Shown here: positions 5,089 to 7,471 of the stretch, piece after piece
Numbering within the stretch: position 1 is the stretch's first letter
Layout: each line of letters starts with the position of its first letter
Origin: an uncultured Colwellia sp.
GTDB taxonomy: Bacteria; Pseudomonadota; Gammaproteobacteria; Enterobacterales; Alteromonadaceae
NCBI GenBank assembly: GCA_913020705.1
Contig: CAJWBY010000193.1
Span: 1-7,471, forward strand
Length of the DNA stretch: 7,471 bases
Direction of reading: 5' to 3'
Made by a program: the position numbers and the translations under genes
Notes under the pieces: model-generated
Told to the model about the DNA's origin: nothing
The model's database searches: none
What the model saw: the letters and a program-made list of their open reading frames with translations, nothing else

Positions 5089-5883
5089 TTAATTGTTCTT
5101 TGGAATGGCTAGATTTACATAAACGTCAAAACGATTTTTTTTCATTTTGATACTGGTTGATGGCTTTTTATCATTTAATGGTGGCGCGTAACTTGGACGT
5201 TTAACCACTACACGGTACTTGGCCAATTTCAATGCCGGTTCTAGTAAATCGTCTGCATCTAGGTCTTCACCGACGAGAGATTGAAACACACGCATTTCTT
5301 TTTTTACTGCCGCTGATTTTTCGCGATGAGGATACATAGGGTCGAGATAAATCACATCAGGCTGTTGAGTGAATTCCAATTCTTCAATAGTAGAAGCATG
5401 AACAAGTGACATTCTATTGGCAATATCACTGACTTCATTATTCAATTTAGCGCGTTCTAAACCATTTTCTAAAAGTGCCGCGACAATGGGCATTCTTTCT
5501 TTCATAGTAACTGTGCAACCTAGCGTAGCAAGTACAAAAGAATCTCGTCCTAAACCTGCGGTAGCGTCTAGCACATGTGGGGTAAAACCATGCTTTAAGC
5601 CTATAGCTTTAGCGATATCTTGGCCACGTCCACCACCAAACTTTCGTCGATGGGCAACTGCGCCATCAACAAAGTCTACTTTAATGCCACCTAATTTAGG
5701 CTCGTCAAGTTTGATCAGTTCTAATTGTTGAAAATTTACCTGTAGTAAAAAAAGTAACTGTGGGTGTTTAGCGGCAGAACTACTGTCGCCTATGTATTCT
5801 AGTTGCCATTTTTTAGCAATTTTCTTCGCTAAATCAACATCTGTTTTATCAACATAACCAACGGCTATTAAAGACATGTCCAT
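5089..5883 (-). CDS. rsmJ: 16S rRNA (guanine-1516-N2)-methyltransferase RsmJ
   Basis: RsmJ (formerly YhiQ) transfers a methyl group from S-adenosylmethionine to N2 of G1516 of 16S rRNA in the small ribosomal subunit. The protein is 264 residues, slightly longer than the roughly 250 of E. coli. Visible signatures are [19 protein letters not shown] (76-93, the family-specific segment before the core), the SAM-binding motif [13 protein letters not shown] (105-116), and the catalytic-loop motif YLDPMYPHR (179-187), close to the DPMFP form of the family. The start is ATG 5883, three bases after the stop of the upstream glycosylase gene, which suggests translational coupling; an ATG two codons later is possible. 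The link to prlC is also found in E. coli, supporting the assignment. Confidence 0.95.
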   Translation of the reverse strand: MDMSLIAVGYVDKTDVDLAKKIAKKWQLEYIGDSSSAAKHPQLLFLLQVNFQQLELIKLDEPKLGGIKVDFVDGAVAHRRKFGGGRGQDIAKAIGLKHGFTPHVLDATAGLGRDSFVLATLGCTVTMKERMPIVAALLENGLERAKLNNEVSDIANRMSLVHASTIEELEFTQQPDVIYLDPMYPHREKSAAVKKEMRVFQSLVGEDLDADDLLEPALKLAKYRVVVKRPSYAPPLNDKKPSTSIKMKKNRFDVYVNLAIPKNN

Positions 5884-5886
5884 AAA

Positions 5887-6591
5887 TTAAAACTCTACTT
5901 GAACATTATTGTCGCCAGTGGCGAAGGCAACGAGGCGACTGAGCTGTGTAAGTGATAAGTCACATTCACTTTGCCATTGATTGAAAGCAGCTTGAATCGC
6001 GGCTAAGCTTTTTTTACTTTGAAGCCCGCCATCAATAATTTTATTGGCACGGAAATAGGCTTCAATGTCACGGGTCAATAAAAATGTGTCTTTACCGATA
6101 GCACGCAAAGCATAAGGCCCAGTGTTACCACCTAGGCGTTGGCCATTCTTTTTCAAATAATCCCATAAACCAATCATGTTATTACTTGGCCATGCAGCAA
6201 TAAATTCAGCAAAACTTTTATGCGCGTGATTATCGCTATGTATTTCATCAAACATCATTTGCGCGTTAGCTTGAATTGTTTTTACTTTGTTATAATTACG
6301 AATGATTTTGGCATCGCCGGCTTTACGCTCCTGCATTTCTTCGGGCATCATTAATATTTTTGTTAAATCAAAACTAAAAAACATTTCCTCAAAGTTAGGC
6401 CATTTGTTTTCGACTACTCGCCAAACAAAACCACTTTGAAAAATTTTCTTAGTGAAAGCGGACAAAATTCGGTCGTCACTGAGCTCGGCCACTAAGTTAT
6501 CTTGTTGAGCCTCACCTAATAATAAGTTCAGCACAGCTGTGCCACCTTTACGTTCGGCGGCTCGCTGATAGAGTGAATCGATTTTTTCCAT
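5887..6591 (-). CDS. Divergent Tag-family DNA-3-methyladenine glycosylase
   Basis: A cytoplasmic base-excision repair glycosylase homologue (COG2818-like) expected to remove alkylated bases such as 3-methyladenine. The core aligns by eye with E. coli Tag: KIFQSGFVW (49-57) against the QQAGLSW segment, keeping the base-stacking Trp; IIRNYNKVKTIQANAQ (97-112) against IIRHRGKIQAIIGNAR. The glutamate that in Tag contacts the base (Glu38) appears as Lys here, and the zinc-binding Cys/His set is absent: the protein has one Cys. A segment GNTGPYALRAIGKDTFLLTRD (155-175) resembles a helix-hairpin-helix ending in an Asp. I prefer ATG 6591 (234 residues), where the family-like MEKIDSLYQRAAERKGG begins; ATG 6642 would add 17 residues and overlap prlC by 35 bp. 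The gene lies between prlC and rsmJ in one operon. Confidence 0.85.
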   Translation of the reverse strand: MEKIDSLYQRAAERKGGTAVLNLLLGEAQQDNLVAELSDDRILSAFTKKIFQSGFVWRVVENKWPNFEEMFFSFDLTKILMMPEEMQERKAGDAKIIRNYNKVKTIQANAQMMFDEIHSDNHAHKSFAEFIAAWPSNNMIGLWDYLKKNGQRLGGNTGPYALRAIGKDTFLLTRDIEAYFRANKIIDGGLQSKKSLAAIQAAFNQWQSECDLSLTQLSRLVAFATGDNNVQVEF

Positions 6592-6607
6592 TATATATTG
6601 TTGCTCA

Positions 6608-7471
6608 TTATCCTTTAATTCCGCAATGTCTAAGTAGTGCATCTATTTCAGGCTCACGACCACGAAAGGCTTTAAATAACTCGCTCGGCTCTTGAGAACC
6701 ACCTTTTTCTAATATATTAGTTAAAAAGTCATGTCCTACTTTTTCGTTAAAAATACCTTCTTCCTCAAAACGGCTAAAAGCGTCAGCAGATAATACTTCT
6801 GCCCATTTGTAGCTGTAGTAGCCTGCAGAGTAGCCGCCGCCAAAAATATGCCCAAAGCTGTGTTGAAAACGATTGAAATCAGCCGCTTTCACTACGGAAT
6901 ATTCGTTACGAACTTCATTCAATATGTCTTGAATATAAGCCGAGTTTTCTTGTTCAGGCTGATAATCTCTATGCATTTTAAAGTCAAAAATACTGAATTC
7001 TAATTGACGTAACATTTGCATAGCCGATTGATAGTTTTTTGCCGCTAACATTTTATCAAGCATTTCTTGTGGTAACGGTTCACCTGTTTCAAAGTGTCCT
7101 GAAATAAAAGCTAATGCTTCAGGTTGCCAACACCAGTTTTCTAAAAATTGACTGGGTAATTCAACCGCATCCCAAGGAACACCATCAATACCTGAAACAC
7201 CGCTGGCGTTAATCTGTGTAAGCATATGATGAATACCGTGACCAAACTCATGAAATAAAGTCACTACTTCATCATGGGTGAATAGGGCAGGTTTATCACC
7301 AATAGGTTTATTAAAGTTACAGGTAAGATAAGCAACAGGATATTGAATATCGCCATTAGCTAATTCTCGACGACCTTTGCAATCGTCCATCCATGCACCA
7401 CCGCGCTTGTGAGCACGTGCGTATAAATCTAAATAGAATCGACCACGTAAATTATTATCGCGATCGAATAC
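6608..7471 (-). CDS. prlC: Oligopeptidase A, 5' end outside window
   Basis: The C-terminal 287 residues of a cytoplasmic M3-family zinc oligopeptidase that degrades short peptides, including cleaved signal peptides. The reading frame is open to the right edge; the first visible residues are VFDRDNNLRGRFYLDLYARAHKRGGAWMDDC. The zinc motif HEFGH is encoded at 7252-7238, and the third ligand is the Glu of VELPSQFLENW downstream. Substrate-binding features GGYSAGYYSYKWAEVLSADAF and the ending FRGREPEIDALLRHCGIKG match E. coli PrlC closely. The Met at 7390 is internal, not a start. It is the first visible gene of the prlC-glycosylase-rsmJ operon; its promoter is outside the window. Confidence 0.97.
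   Translation of the reverse strand, partial: VFDRDNNLRGRFYLDLYARAHKRGGAWMDDCKGRRELANGDIQYPVAYLTCNFNKPIGDKPALFTHDEVVTLFHEFGHGIHHMLTQINASGVSGIDGVPWDAVELPSQFLENWCWQPEALAFISGHFETGEPLPQEMLDKMLAAKNYQSAMQMLRQLEFSIFDFKMHRDYQPEQENSAYIQDILNEVRNEYSVVKAADFNRFQHSFGHIFGGGYSAGYYSYKWAEVLSADAFSRFEEEGIFNEKVGHDFLTNILEKGGSQEPSELFKAFRGREPEIDALLRHCGIKG

Noticed and set aside
5417..5731. Plus-strand 104-codon frame inside rsmJ
   Set aside because: Antisense shadow of the RsmJ SAM-binding region.

Overview
The window looks like chromosomal DNA of a low-G+C marine gammaproteobacterium, probably Alteromonadales and possibly a Colwelliaceae relative. The basis is the prlC – tag-like glycosylase – rsmJ block, the E. 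coli-like ending of PrlC, the AT-rich base composition and the attC type. The genus is inferred from recall, not from a search.

Layout, left to right. (1) 1-1478, minus strand: a methyl-accepting chemotaxis protein cut by the left edge just before its conserved signalling tip; no ORF call of useful length marks it, but the frame is open throughout. (2) 1479-1737: an intergenic stretch with an 11-bp perfect inverted repeat and a recurring GTCATAAAA motif. (3) 1738-2968: a double-HTH regulator (minus) divergent from a 116-residue protein (plus) across about 109 bp holding a candidate operator. (4) About 3033-4790: a short integron gene-cassette array. Four small ORFs all lie on the minus strand, and three long imperfect palindromes of about 100 bp (4280-4375, 3834-3932, 3309-3403) separate them. 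They have attC features: GTTRRRY-like R' ends, a degenerate R''/L'' end and a central dyad. No integrase is in the window, and the last ORF has no recognisable attC. (5) 4764-5088: AT-rich spacer with a possible gene relic and a nested inverted repeat that probably terminates rsmJ. (6) 5089-7471, minus strand: the core operon prlC (5' end outside the window), a divergent Tag-family DNA glycosylase and rsmJ, packed with almost no gaps.

Functionally, the right end is housekeeping: cytoplasmic peptide degradation, base excision repair and 16S rRNA methylation. The left end is chemotactic sensing plus a probably autoregulated local pair. The centre is accessory: three of the four cassette proteins are predicted lipoproteins and the fourth is a small two-helix membrane protein, so the whole array appears to act in the cell envelope. 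The most notable discovery candidate is this integrase-less (within view) cassette array lodged beside rsmJ, including a lipoprotein form of the TonB C-terminal domain.
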